From Exophiala sp. HKRS030 (Eukaryota > Ascomycota > Eurotiomycetes > Chaetothyriales > Herpotrichiellaceae), in contig JAHWDD010000006.1 in the NCBI GenBank assembly GCA_023897205.1, positions 3,534,001-3,598,000 of the forward strand: a stretch of DNA of 64,000 nucleotides, written 5' to 3'. Position numbers and translations under genes: made by a program. The notes under the pieces were generated by a model. It searched no databases and had not been told where the DNA came from. It saw only the letters and a list, made by a program, of their open reading frames with translations. Positions within the stretch are counted from its first letter, which is position 1. Each line of letters begins with the position of its first letter. Shown here piece after piece: positions 43,605 to 54,920 of the stretch.

Positions 43605-46317
43605 ATGTCCAACACGATTGCTCATGACTCGGATTATTTTCGGCAAAATGTATCTACATCAATTGAACAAACACACACGGGCTTCAACGAAGGGGGCATA
43701 TCCTCCCAGCGGAGGCAGCGGGCTGCGCGAGCGTTAGCTACTCTACTCAAGGTTTGGACTTTGAAACATAGCACTGACCTTGAACAATAAATTAGGTGCG
43801 ATGGTTGTCGGCGAACGAAAGAGAAATGTGTTGGAGTTCCCTGCCAAAGATGCACCCACCTCAGGCGCCGTTGCGAGTTCAAAAGTTTGCCTATCGTTAG
43901 AAATCCTAATATCAGGCCATCCAACCACAAGTAAGTCTTGTTGATTGGTTTTGAAGTGGCAGCGCACTCATACCAATCAGTGATCCGTCTTTGAAGACAA
44001 TCATCGATCGTGCAGAGCATATGGAGTGTATCATCAAGCACCATCTCCCCTGGATGAGTCTTGATAGCGAAAGTCTCCGCGAGAGAGCTCAGAATATTGC
44101 TTCTACAAAAGTTCCTGCCAGTCAGAACATCTCCGAGGACGCTGGATCTGAATCAGGGAGAGAACTAGCGATCGAAGATGAGAACTGTACACTCAATGCG
44201 GTCAATGACACTGTTACGCGTGGGTCAGCCCTTGTCCTTTCGTATAGGCCGGTTCTCTGACAAATCACAGATTACTCAGGCGAATTCTCCTACTGGAACT
44301 TTTCTATGCGGCTTAACCAGCAGGTGAAAGATCTCATAGTGAGAACGAAATCCTACACAAAGCTATGCATTTCACTAATGTCTTGTTTTCAAGAGCCCGA
44401 GGAACAGCGTCCTGTCTCACACTACTGGCGTGTCGATCAACTGCGTTCGAGTTCAAAAGTCATGTCTGAGGCATTGTCAAACCTTCCACCATTCCCGATC
44501 GCTGAGTTCCTGGTGCATACCTTCTTTAAGCATGTGGCAAACAATTACTTTTATGTGGATCAGCAATGGTTGTTGGAAAGACTCGGGTTCGTCTACAGCG
44601 GATCCAATAGCCTGACACCCAAAGACGCAGGCACGCTTGCTATTATCCTGGGGGTGTTTTCAGTTGGCACTCAATATGCACATCTTCAATCATCAAGGAA
44701 CACGACGTCACGCGACACGACACTGAGCACGCGCGAGGAGGAGCTCGGTTCATTATTCTACCAGCAAGCAGCAAGATTATTGCCTGAAGTAATCCATCTT
44801 GGCTCTCTGGAAAGTGTTCAAGCTTGTCTTCTCCTTGGCCTCTACTCCTTACCCATCGACGCGTCTGGTATTGGGTATATCTACTTAAACCTAGCTATCA
44901 AATTGGCGTTGCAGAATGGCCTCCATCGTCGAACGTCAGACGGGCTCTTCAATCCGAAGACCATCCAAGTTCGAAACAAGGTTTGGTGGACAGTTTACTG
45001 CACCGAGAAGCATGTTCATCCACTTAACTTCTTCGTGCCTTTGACTAACAGACTTTCGCAGGAAAATAAGTGTTTACCATGGTCGGCCAATGTCTGTTCG
45101 GCCGTCGGACATAGACGCCGACTTACCTCATCAGGAGCCTGAAGCAGACGTTACCGCTCCGGTGTTAGAAGTCTCAAATCTGTTGATCTCGATTAAATTA
45201 ACTGAATTTCTCGGTATTCTGTGGGAAGAAATGTGACCACCCCCTCTATTGCTTCCTGAATCTCTCTGACATGACCCTGAATAGCATCCAACTACACAAA
45301 CGTCAAAAACCCGAAATCCCTGGCGTTGTTAGGCGCCTAATCGCTAAGAGAGACGAGCTCAACAAGTGGTGGGAAAGCCTGTCGTTCAAAACGAAGGATT
45401 CCTCCCGTTCCAACATCCATCTACAGCTAGAATGCTGCCTGGTTCGGATGTTTATCGGACGGCCTTTTCTCTCTTCCCTAGATACCTCGGGTGTCACGCC
45501 AGATACCTCAACAGCGGACTGGACTGGGCAGCGGACATCACGAAGTCCTCGTGGAGGATCAGCCCTCCCTGAAGGACCGTCAAGGAAGCCCAGTCCATCG
45601 GCATTGGTCGAAGACTGCGTTCAAGCAGCGATGCAAGTTGTCGATCTGTGCCAACTACTCAGAGACAACGGCGCTGGTCTTGCAAAGGCCTCATACGTCG
45701 AATACAGTTCATGTCGAGCGTCACTCCTTGTACTCATCGCATATTCTATACGAAGTCAAACTATCCAATGCTACAACAATTTGCAGAAGGGACTAGAAAT
45801 CATCCGAGAAATGTCAGACTCGGGCGATTCTGCCAAATGCGAGGTTCAATTACTCGAAATCCTGGATCGTGCAGTGCAGCGTCTGCATTATCTCAGTGTA
45901 AAGATGCAAACGAGCCAACCCACAGATACCCGAACCCAGATCGGCTACGATGATTTTCGAAAATGGGGTGAGATGTGGAAACCTCCTGGGTCGATGGACA
46001 GCTCGAATCACTTCCAGATCCAGCCACAGCCATCCTCAAGCGGATTTTACCAATTCAATCCTCATCGAGTGGAATCAACTGTAGGGCCTGTTGTTGTAGA
46101 TGGCGGTCAATCCGAAGGAGACACCTTAGGAGACAGTACTTCCACTTATCTAGTGCAAGACGGTCAGCCAGCTATCACAGGCTCTGGGTTTTTCGGGCTG
46201 GAAAACATGTTTGACGAATCGACTGATGTTTATGCTCAGGCAGAAAGACAACTCCTGGAATCCTTCCTCGCGATACCCGAATCAGATTTCTCCTTTCATC
46301 CAAGCCTACCAGGCTAA
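43605..46317 (+). CDS. Zn2Cys6 fungal transcription factor with fungal_trans domain
   Basis: This is probably the pathway regulator of the following gene block. I model six exons: 43605-43732, 43796-43930, 43981-44219, 44271-45009, 45062-45220 and 45285-46317 (810 residues). Exons 1-2 join to give RAARACDGCRRTKEKC, then CQRCTHLRRRC: a binuclear zinc cluster with all six cysteines, and only four residues between cysteines 3 and 4. A short dimerisation-like segment follows (TIIDRAEHMECIIKHHLP). The middle-homology (fungal_trans) domain spans about residues 230-500, including FLVHTFFKHVANNYFYVDQQ, ACLLLGLYSLP and KVWWTVYCTEKKISVYHGRP. The intron between exons 4 and 5 appears to have a GC-AG boundary (GCATGT...CAG); with it every phase agrees. 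The C-terminus is acidic and Ser-rich, as in activation regions. Only 105 bp separates its stop from that of the convergent aldehyde dehydrogenase. Confidence 0.85.
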
Positions 46318-46422
46318 AACAATCTGGAACCTTCTCAAAAGCTCACCACCTACATATGAACCCACGGTGGGCTACTCTCGGCTACATGGCAGCTCAATAC
46401 CAAATTCATTTCCAGATGCTAT

Positions 46423-48144
46423 TCAGACCTTTGCTCTTAATTCAAGTGTCAGAGTCCCAGTCTTCGAGATCAGATATTCCTCAATGGCGACATCTTTCCC
46501 GGCTTCCTTCCCATATCCGGACTCCTTTATCCCACCAAAGGGAGACTCCGCGCAGGAAGAGTTGCCTAGATAGCGCTTGTTAATATCGCGACCAAAGACA
46601 GGGCAAGTGAAATCGACAAACCTGAGTTCATTCCGATCATCCCCGCTTCAAGGCTCTCCAGAAGCCTCCAAGTTCTATCGACGTCTTTGGTGAAGAAGTA
46701 TGAGGCGAGTCCCATGCTAGTATCGTTTGCCAGTCGCACAACCTGCTCTTCAGTATCAAAAGGGAACAAGGCAAGTAGTGGCCCAAAGATTTCTTCCTTG
46801 TACGAGAGCATATCGGTTGTCATGCGTGACATGATGGTCGGCTCGAAGAAGTATCCAGGCACACCATCTAGCTGCTTGCCTCCAAATACGATATCTGCGC
46901 CCTTTTGTCGGGCATCAGCGACATGTGCCTTTAACTTTTCGATTGCTCGCGGAGTTGTCAATGGACCCATTGTGGTGCCAGGAGCAGCTCCGTGTCCAAC
47001 TTTGATCTGTTTTGCTGCCTCAATGAGCAACCCTTCAAACTTCTCATAAACATCTCTTTGCACAAATACTCTGTTTGCATGGGTGCATGCCTGACCGGCT
47101 GTCCTCCACTTGAGGATTTTCAAAGCATCAATTGCTGCGTTCAGATCGGCGTCGGCAAAGACTATAAATGGGCAATTTCCCCCAAGTTCTAATGTTAATT
47201 TCTTCAAGCCATCACTGCAATGTCGAGCAACAAGGCGGCCAACGGTGGTGCTACCTGTGAACGTCACCTTTCGCACCAAGGGGTGCTTGCAAAGCCTCTC
47301 GCTAAGATCTGGTGTATTCGCCATATCTGTCGTCAAAACATTCAGCACACCGTCTGGAAATCCAGCCCGGGAGGCCAAGTCGGCGAGAGCAAGGACGCTA
47401 AGTGGAGTTTCTGGCGATGGCTTAACGATCATGGTACAGCCAGCAGCCAGCGCAGCCGCCACTTTTCTCAAGATCATCGCAACAGGGAAATTCCATGGCA
47501 CGAGTGCGACACAGACTCCAATTGGTTGCTTGATAACAAAAGTCCTCCTGTTCGAGACAGACGGAATGGCGGTTGTACCTCGCACTCGCTCAGCCTCGCC
47601 GGAAAACCACCAGGTGAAGCCTAGAGCATAGTCGACCTCACCAAGAGCTTCGGCCATGGGCTTCCCAGTCTCATGTACAACAATTTTAGCAATATCTTCC
47701 CTGGCTGCGGTGATGAGGTTGTGCCAGGCCATGATCATCTTTGCTCGTTCGCGGGGGTTGACATCGCGATATAGTTGGAATGCAGCCTGTGACGATTCCA
47801 CGCAGCTGTGCACATCCTCCGTGGATGTCGCTGGACATGATGCGAACTTTCTGCCGGTACCAGGATCTGATCTCATTAGCACTTCTTCCGTCTAAGGTCT
47901 GTGTAAAAGCGATGGAGCACGAACCTATGACATCAAATTGTTTCCCCGATTGCGCCTCGATCCATTTGCCATGGACGAAAGACTGTTGATGTAACAAAGC
48001 AGGATCATTCAACTGGAAGCACTATTAGTTTCAATTCCCATCGAGTCCACTTTCTCTCCACGCAGACTTCGAGAGCTGCTCCGGACATACAGTGAATGGT
48101 AACTCTGAAGTTTCAGCATCCAATGCCGCAATCTTTTGAATCAT
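46423..48144 (-). CDS. succinate-semialdehyde dehydrogenase-type NAD(P)+ aldehyde dehydrogenase
   Basis: This oxidises an aldehyde to its acid; by family resemblance the likely substrate is succinate semialdehyde, the product of GABA transamination. I model four exons: 48091-48144, 47925-48012, 46622-47866 and 46423-46565 (509 residues). Exon 2 ends GKQFDVI and the acceptor GATCAG at 47867 continues it as DPGTGRKFASCP, so the frame start at 47882 is intronic. Key motifs are VPWNFPVAMILRK, KPSPETPLSVLALADLA, FTGSTTVGR (cofactor loop), LELGGNCPFIVF (catalytic Glu) and GQACTHANRV with the nucleophile near Cys308. The last exon supplies ESPFGGIKESGYGKEAGKD, the conserved C-terminal active-site and oligomerisation segment. 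All phases agree, without a frame break. Next to a permease and amine oxidases, a role in amine or GABA catabolism is likely. Confidence 0.87.
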
Positions 48145-49234
48145 GGTGAGTCGATTCGCTTTGCCTGGTATTTGTTTTTAAATTTTCTCAGATGGACTTT
48201 TTGTTCTACCTTGAGGTACTTCAAAAGTGCTGATATGTTTGACTTGTCTAGAAAGATATATCTCCTGAACTATGTACTTCATGAGACACCTACTGGCCTA
48301 TACTCCCACAGAACACCGCTACGTTGATGCTCGCCCGTCTTGATGCTCCCTCCTCCCGCCCTTTGGTTGCAACGAGAAACCAGTGGACCGGTGCACCACA
48401 TTGCGCCCTGCCACATTATTCTCGCAATGTGTTTCCAGACATCATCTCAAGATCGGATTGTAGTGTATTCCCAACTTGGATGAGCAATCCGGCACCGTCT
48501 TCCAAGGCTCCGGCCCCTAGGTCGTCGGAACCGGGAGTGATGCTGGCTGGAACACGACCTGATGAGATTAACCGGACCGGTTTCTCAGGGGATACTGGGA
48601 GTTGGCAATCTTTACGCTAGGGTCGATCCCACCGGGAAAATCGCTCGTGCATAGATAACGCAGATACCGGAAGCCCCACCCTTCGTTGAGGTGTGGGTGA
48701 TTGAAGGCTCCATGCGGACCGTGGCTGAGTCCGTTATCATTTCTCTACTGGACCGTGTTCATTGCAATTACACTCGAGCAAAAATGCGATATTTTCACGA
48801 AGTTATGGTCATTTCGATAAGCCGAGTCTCCTTTGCCTGGCTGAAGGGGTGGTCGGATCAGAAGATCACAAGATCAAGACTTATTGGTAGACCTCTGACA
48901 ACTCTGTAGGCAATTTGCATTATCTACTGGAACGCGCAGAGGTGCCGTCATGATAGCTGCAATTAAATTTGGGAATTGTGCTCAGTTTTTGGTTCTCCAT
49001 AGCTATCTGCGTGCTTCGTTCGTACAATCGTTCCTAATTCCGATTCTAGTGCTATAACGCCATAACATCTTTGTCCAAACTACACAAGCGCCATCAGCGC
49101 GTCCCAGCGAATCCAAACAAAAGAAAAGACAACCACGAGATCTGGAAAGCCAGTATAATGGGGTTTTACTAGGCGCTTCGGATCAGAGATCCGTTCTCCC
49201 CAGACATGGCAAGTAACATCTGACCCACACTGTT
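48145..49234. promoter_or_regulatory. intergenic region upstream of aldehyde dehydrogenase
   Basis: About 1.1 kb with no credible gene. It carries three HGATAR-type words (48653-48658, 48734-48739 and 48815-48820), which could bind AreA/NIT2 nitrogen regulators. About three are expected by chance in this length, so this is only suggestive. Confidence 0.4.
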
Positions 49235-51023
49235 TTAACCCCACAAGATATTGAGTTTATGAATACCTTGCTTCGGCTTAGGAAGAGGCTCAGGGTTGGC
49301 GCGGTAAATCTCGACGAAGTCGCGGATTGGCGCTTCCTTGAGTGGCACAAGTTTGGTCTTCTTGACATACTTGTAGATGAAGTACAGCGCCACAATGACT
49401 GGAAGGTTCAAGTAGCTGGAGATGAAGGTCTCGGTGTCCCAGCGGCCGTGCATGAACGTCTTGTATCCGCCGGTGAGGAAAAAGATGCTGAACATGACCA
49501 GGGAGATCCATGTGCTCCAGGGTTGGAAAGGCGCGGCCCACGGCAATTCGGTGTGACGGTCGACGCCCTGAGGTTTGCAGGCGTAGTAAAATCGCAGATA
49601 TGTGATGCAGATAACCATCCAGTTGACGAGGGTGCTGATGGAGACCAAATCCTGTAGCCAGGTGAAGACGGTGCTTGCCGAGTCGGAGAATGTCATGTAG
49701 GCGAGGCACATGAAGACACCGAAGAAGGAGATGGCGATATAGGGGACGCCGAAACGGTTGAGTTTGGTGAAGAATTGAGGTGCATGGCCGTGTTTGGCCA
49801 GTGCGAACAGGATACGTGGACCACCAAGCATGTTTGCGTTACCGGAAGACCAGGCAGAGGTCAGGACAACTGCGTTGATGATGCTGGGCACCACTTTGAT
49901 GCCTGCACGTCGTGCTGCGATCACGAATGGAGACTGAGAAGCATTTCCGGTTGAGCTAGGGAGTGTTAGTGTTGGCTTCCACATTGGATTTTGAGCAGTG
50001 ATGTTAGACTTACTGAAGCAAATTGGGATCGTCAGATGGCACAACGAGGCCAACCATGAAGATACTGACAACATAGAAGATCAGGATTCTCCAGAAGATA
50101 CGCCTGGTGGCCTGGGGGATAGCACGGCGAGGGTTTTTGGTTTCCGCGGCGGGTAGAGTGATGTTCTCAATGCCTGAAAACGAATACAAGGCATTGTTGA
50201 AGGTAGTCCAAAAGCCTAGACAAGCAAATTAGCAAATCGCACATGACACCGAGCAGAAACAGGGGAAGCACCGACCTAAGAAGTGTCCCAACGATCCACC
50301 GATGCCCAGGTAATGCACAAATGGGCCGGGAGTTCTCCAGTATTCAAATCCAATCGATTTACCACTCGGCCCACCCCCACATGTAATCACTAGAGCCATG
50401 ATGTTGACTCCAATAATGAGCATGATCTTGAGGGATGAGAAGATAAATTCGATCTCTCCGTACACTCGTACGAAGAGGAAGGCAGTAATCAACATCAGAA
50501 CACCAAAAATGGTAATCCACACCGCATTGTGGACGGAGGTTGTCCAAAACTCAACCAGGACCGCCACAGCCACCAACTCTGCTGGGATGGAGACGGCGTA
50601 TGAGTACACCTGGTTCCAACCGTTGGCGAAGGACAGAGCTGGATCGACGAAGTACTGCGCATATCGTGTGACACCACCACCCAAGGGAACCAGGGCACCC
50701 ATCTCACCAACACCAAAGACCACAGGCAAAACAAGAGCACCCATGATAGAGTAGCCCAAGAAAGCACCTAATGGCCCTCCACGAGCGATGGCCCGACCGG
50801 ATCCCAAGAAAAGTCCCGTGCCTATTGTCCCTGCCAGGGCAATCATCTGAACATGACGTTGTTTCAGGCCTTGTCGTACGTGTTTGATCTCAGCCATCTC
50901 CTCCTCCCCAATGCCCTGGCTGGATTCATACACTTCGCCATTTGAGGTGGAAACCGTGGTGTGCACGGTCGGCAGCACGTCACCCTCGTTCTTCATACTG
51001 TAATCGTCCACGGTAGCGACCAT
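49235..51023 (-). CDS. amino-acid permease (APC superfamily, YAT family)
   Basis: This is a plasma-membrane H+ symporter for amino acids or related amines. I model three exons: 50276-51023, 50014-50215 and 49235-49955 (556 residues). The start MVATVDDYSMKNEGD is preferred over an upstream ATG because it gives a normal N-terminus. The N-terminal cytosolic part ends HVRQGLKQRHVQMIALAG, followed by GTIGTGLFLGSGRAIARGGP, the classic helix-1 signature of yeast Gap1-type permeases. About twelve hydrophobic segments follow, with SFSGIENITLPAAETKNPRR (the conserved E-x-x-NP-R loop) and ELPWAAPFQPWSTWISL. The C-terminal tail is cytosolic (LPKPKQGIHKLNILWG). Phases agree and no frame break is found. 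Lying between the aldehyde dehydrogenase and an amine oxidase on the same strand, it probably imports the substrate of the block. Confidence 0.88.
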
Positions 51024-51726
51024 GGTTGTTGCAGAAAGGTTAAATGAGGACCTTTGAAGATCACGCAACCGAGGAGATTCTCCTGTGACAAAATTTCGAT
51101 GTTGTAATAACTCAACTCAAAAGGTTTGAGTGGGTTCGATTTTTTTTCTCCTGGACACTTGACTCCATCCCGAACTATATAGAATATGAATCCAAGGATC
51201 GACCCCAGCTTACGCTGCCTTCAGTCGCTACGTTATCAGTGCCCGTATCAGAGGGAGATAACAGAAGTCCAGTGTATCGACCATCCAGGTCGAGCAACAC
51301 TATCTGCATGGCTCTCGTTGAGTGATACTCTCGCCAAAGTCAAACAAATTCTAGAATATGATTAGAACTCTATCGGGCCGGCCGGTGCGGTCTTTCGGCC
51401 CGGTTAGACTTTCGCTAAGCACGCGGTGGATTTGCACTTGGCTCAAGGCTTGTTAGTACCTCTTCGGGTCGGGAGACTTCGGTTGCTACCTTGAGTCTAT
51501 GATTGTTCACGTGTAGGGCGACAGAATGGAAACAGATCCAGAGATTAACCCATACTCGTGGTGAGTGGGCACTGGAGAGGGACATGCTCACACATAGTGC
51601 ATAATCCATGTACAGCATCGAGCATCAAGAATTCGAATATACGAAAGTGCAAAATTTCATGATAATCGCCAAAGGGTTTTTAGATAATGCTAGATTTGAG
51701 GAATAATATACTTATGCGCTTGGAGT
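51024..51726. promoter_or_regulatory. permease promoter region
   Basis: About 0.7 kb between the permease start and the 3' end of the first amine oxidase. Two GATA-type words, TTATCA (51233-51238) and AGATAA (51256-51261), lie 18 bp apart about 220 bp upstream of the permease start, the paired arrangement that AreA/NIT2 prefers. A TTTTTTTT run lies near 51140. No gene. Confidence 0.4.
51233..51261. promoter_or_regulatory. candidate paired GATA-factor site
   Basis: TTATCA (the reverse complement of TGATAA) and AGATAA in opposite orientation, 18 bp apart, upstream of the permease. The core matches HGATAR. This is a match to a short, frequent word, so it is weak evidence alone. Confidence 0.3.
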
Positions 51727-53203
51727 TTATAACTTATTTTCGCTGGGAAGGAAAATTTTCCCGCTACCCAGAATATCACCATCTTCCTCCTTGTTATTTC
51801 TTGCACGGTCAATACGTGCTTGGGTAGTCTCGAACAGTCGAGGAATACCGGTCTCTTTGAAAGAAATCTGCTTCCCCTCGATATCCGCGGTAAGCAATTT
51901 TGCCAGACCTTTCGCGCCCAGCCAAATCAAGGGCATGCCGTGTCCATTAAACCCTGCAATGATATATTGACCAGGGAGCTCGGGCACAGTACCAATGTGT
52001 GGATTAGAATCGAAGGAATAGCCCATGACACCCGTCCAGATCTTCATAACTTTAGCCGGATAATTTTCCCAGGCAGAATATGTCCGTTGCATATAACCGT
52101 CATAGTAATCCTTTGCGGCATCAATCAGAACGCTATCGTCGACATTGCGATACCATTGATCTCTGAAGGGTTGGAATTTGGTGCCAGCGCCGCCAACAAC
52201 GATGCTGCCATCGGTACGGGGGATGAGGTAGGAAAGTGTTTTGTCCTCGGTGCGGTTGATATATGAGTTATTGAGAAGTGGAGCAGGGTCTGTAACATCT
52301 TTAGGAGCATCGATGTGACAGCATATTCCTTTGCAAGGAATGATGTTTTGGTCATATTGGGGCAGGAGGCTTGCCACATAGCCATTTGTGGCGTGTACTA
52401 CCTTCTTTGTCAATATACTACCGCGTGAGGTGGTGATAGTCCAGCCTTGTTCCGAGCCGCCTTGAATCGATGTCACGGGTGTATGGGTCTGCAGATTTAA
52501 TCTTCCGGTATCCAGTAGTATTTTGAGAAGACCAAGGATGAATTTGTATGGCCAGATTGTACCAGCCGTATATGATGCAGCAGCTTTGGCGCCTTTTACT
52601 CCTGTGTACTGTTGAAGGAACAGCAGTCAATATCAATCGATTGATCAGAGAACGGAGAGATCAAAGACTTACCCCTTCGGCAACCCGGGGATCTGCGGTG
52701 AAAAATACATCCTTCATGAAGTCGAGATTCAAGGCCTTCATTTTGTCGTATGTGGCTTTAGCCGTGTCTGCAGCTTGCTGGTTGCACCACACATCCACCG
52801 TCCTGGCTAGAGTGAAGTCACAATCAAGCTGTTCCTCCTCAACAGCCTTCTTGACGGCCCACATGTTTGCGATCTCAAATTCCGCTATCTCAGCTCCAGC
52901 CTCTACACCGGCTCGAGCGATGTAGGTGGGAATATGTCCATAAAGGTCGGGCCGCATGTGACCGCCATTCCGTCCTGTAGCCCCAGAGCATGCTCCTCTC
53001 GCTTCAAGTATCGTAACTGAGAACGTTCCGGGTGAATCTTTGAGGAGATGGTAGGCTGTGGCTACACCAGCAAACCCAGCTCCGATGATAACGATATCGC
53101 TCTCCTGGGGAAGTGAGACTGTTGTCTGATGATTGGCAAGCTCGTCTTCGTCTCTGAACCAAAATGTGTCCATGCCATTCTCAACAGGTAGATAATTCGC
53201 CAT
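51727..53203 (-). CDS. FAD-dependent amine/amino-acid oxidoreductase (DAO family), copy 1
   Basis: This is a flavoprotein of the glycine oxidase / gamma-glutamylputrescine oxidoreductase type that oxidises a C-N bond, releasing ammonia or an amine and an aldehyde or keto acid. Two exons: 52673-53203 and 51727-52608 (470 residues). The dinucleotide-binding fold opens DIVIIGAGFAGVATAYHLLK (GxGxxG at residues 41-46), followed by an acidic ILEAR strand end and CSGATGRNGGHMRPDLY, the substrate and FAD-ribityl loop. Further landmarks are VVHATNGYVASLLPQYDQNI, SYLIPRTDGSIVVGGA and PELPGQYIIAGFNGHGM, the C-terminal FAD motif. No signal peptide or membrane helix is seen, so it is probably cytosolic. 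It is clearly paralogous to the gene at 54921-56463. Both exons are intact. The exact substrate cannot be told from sequence. Confidence 0.86.
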
Positions 53204-53904
53204 TTTCTTTGAATTCTTTGCTTTCTATCCTTTGAAGAAGAGACGTGCTGTCTTGTTTACGTCAATGATATAGAACGTATTCTTTGTCGATGCTCCCTAT
53301 TAAACAGGGTTGCCTCAGGTCGCAAACTCGACCTTAAAACCCTCGAAAGCCCGCGTCATCTGATGCGAATGTCGTATGACACTTTCGAAGGTCTGTCAGG
53401 CAACAAGATGTTGGTTCCAGCAACTTGTTTGAGGACCCCTTATCGTGACAACTCCGCTAAGTTTGATGAGATACAGCTCTCCGCTGGAAGTGCAAAGGTT
53501 CACGGCATTATCAGGGATCCTAACCAGAAGCGTGACCGGAACCGGCATCTTTGTAGGATCGGCAGAATATTAACTTTCCACCAGCGCCAGGGTGGCCATG
53601 GATGCCGGCTTGTTTCGACCTCGACTTTCATCTGCCGGAAATGAGCGCCCATAATCATAGCATGTTATCTGACTCGCATTAAACCCTGATATCGGTCACT
53701 GCAACCGTATAATCAATTAAAGTGGATCCTCGTTGACGGCAAAACCACGTGGATTATTCAAAAACACTAGGTTTTGAGGAATGAGGCATGCTTCGTCGCA
53801 GGACTATACAGTCTCAATTTACCAGGATAATCTTCAGATCAAGCAAGACACCGTAACACAACGCAACGATCAATCTAAGGATCTTAGCAAGAAATTAAAC
53901 AGCA
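53204..53904. promoter_or_regulatory. divergent promoter region, amine oxidase 1 and HAD hydrolase
   Basis: About 0.7 kb shared by two genes transcribed apart, so possible co-regulation. GATA-type words lie at 53440-53445, 53508-53513 and 53665-53670; roughly two are expected by chance. No gene. Confidence 0.4.
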
Positions 53905-54633
53905 ATGGCATCACAGCAAAAGCACGTCGTCTTCGATGTTGTTGGAACTTGTGTTTCATTCGATGCTTATTACGAATGCATCGACGCCGTTATCGGCGAC
54001 AAACTACGCAAAAACACCATTACGCCAAAGCACTTTGGCTTCACGTGGCAGACAGTGGCCGAGTTGGAATTCACATTTCTATCCATCTCCGAACGATATA
54101 AGCAGTACAAGGATGTGATGCGATCCATGTTCTATCGATCACTGTGGCTTGCTGGAATCGAAGACCCACGATCGTTTGCGACAGACGAAGAACTCGAAAA
54201 ATGCATCGAGGGATATTCCAGCCTGGAACTCCGTCCTGGCTGCCTCGAATGTTTCAGCATATTGCGCCAGGCCGGTTTCAAGGTCTGGTGCTTCACCACT
54301 GGGGACGTTAAGCGTGTCCGAGGCTATTTCGAGCGTGCGGGAGTGGACATGCCTCTGGAGAACTTTGTGACATGCGATACGAAGGGTGTGGCGAAGCCTG
54401 CACTGGCTGCATACAAGTCAGTACTTGGACAATTTGCTGAGGGAGATGACAAGTGGTTTGCCGCTGCACACATGTGGGATGTATCGGCGGCGGTCAAGGC
54501 CGGGTTTACTGGGGCATATTGCACCGTGTATGAGAAGGAGCCTTGTTTGGAGATATTTGATGTGGAAATGAAAGTGATTGCGGACACTCTGCCGGAGATG
54601 GCCGATGGTATCGTTAAGGCATCGAAGTCCTGA
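53905..54633 (+). CDS. haloacid dehalogenase type II-like hydrolase (HAD superfamily)
   Basis: This is a single-exon cytosolic protein of 242 residues. Motif I is VVFDVVGTCVSFD with the nucleophile at Asp11, in the D-x-x-G-T form seen in L-2-haloacid dehalogenases. Motif II is WCFTTGDVKR (Thr/Ser), motif III CDTKGVAKPALAAYKSVL (Lys with a KPxxxxY pattern) and motif IV AAHMWDVSAAVKAGFTGAY. The cap region between motifs I and II is about 110 residues, as in the type II group. Members hydrolyse C-halogen or phosphate-ester bonds; many fungal ones have no proven substrate. It sits between two amine-oxidase paralogues, divergent from one and convergent with the other, so it may act on a product of that pathway. 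That link is inference. The frame is complete and starts at the first ATG. Confidence 0.83.
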   Translation: MASQQKHVVFDVVGTCVSFDAYYECIDAVIGDKLRKNTITPKHFGFTWQTVAELEFTFLSISERYKQYKDVMRSMFYRSLWLAGIEDPRSFATDEELEKCIEGYSSLELRPGCLECFSILRQAGFKVWCFTTGDVKRVRGYFERAGVDMPLENFVTCDTKGVAKPALAAYKSVLGQFAEGDDKWFAAAHMWDVSAAVKAGFTGAYCTVYEKEPCLEIFDVEMKVIADTLPEMADGIVKASKS

Positions 54634-54920
54634 AATGGGGAATGGGGCAAGGAAGTGACGGAAAGTATCAGTCTATAGTCTGGTTGGCTGGGACGTTGAT
54701 ATATTATTGTGGTTGGTAACCGGAAAATTGTCATTTTGATTTCTAAGTGAGCTCTCGCGGGCGAAACGCTTATGCGATACCAGGGATACCTATACTACTG
54801 TAGTGTGATCGACGAATTAAACTCTAGATGTCTATGTAAGTCTTTATTGAAGAGGAGAGCTCTGAGGAATTAAGAGCGTTTGTGACACGTTCCAGGCGAG
54901 TGACTTCTAGATTCTAGCCC
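54634..54920. other. convergent intergenic region
   Basis: About 290 bp between the 3' ends of the HAD gene and the second amine oxidase. Nothing recognised. Confidence 0.5.

Noticed and set aside
47867..47882. ATG at 47882 as the aldehyde dehydrogenase start
   Set aside because: It lies inside an intron; the acceptor at 47867 joins the conserved DPGTGRKF to an upstream exon with the proper family N-terminus.
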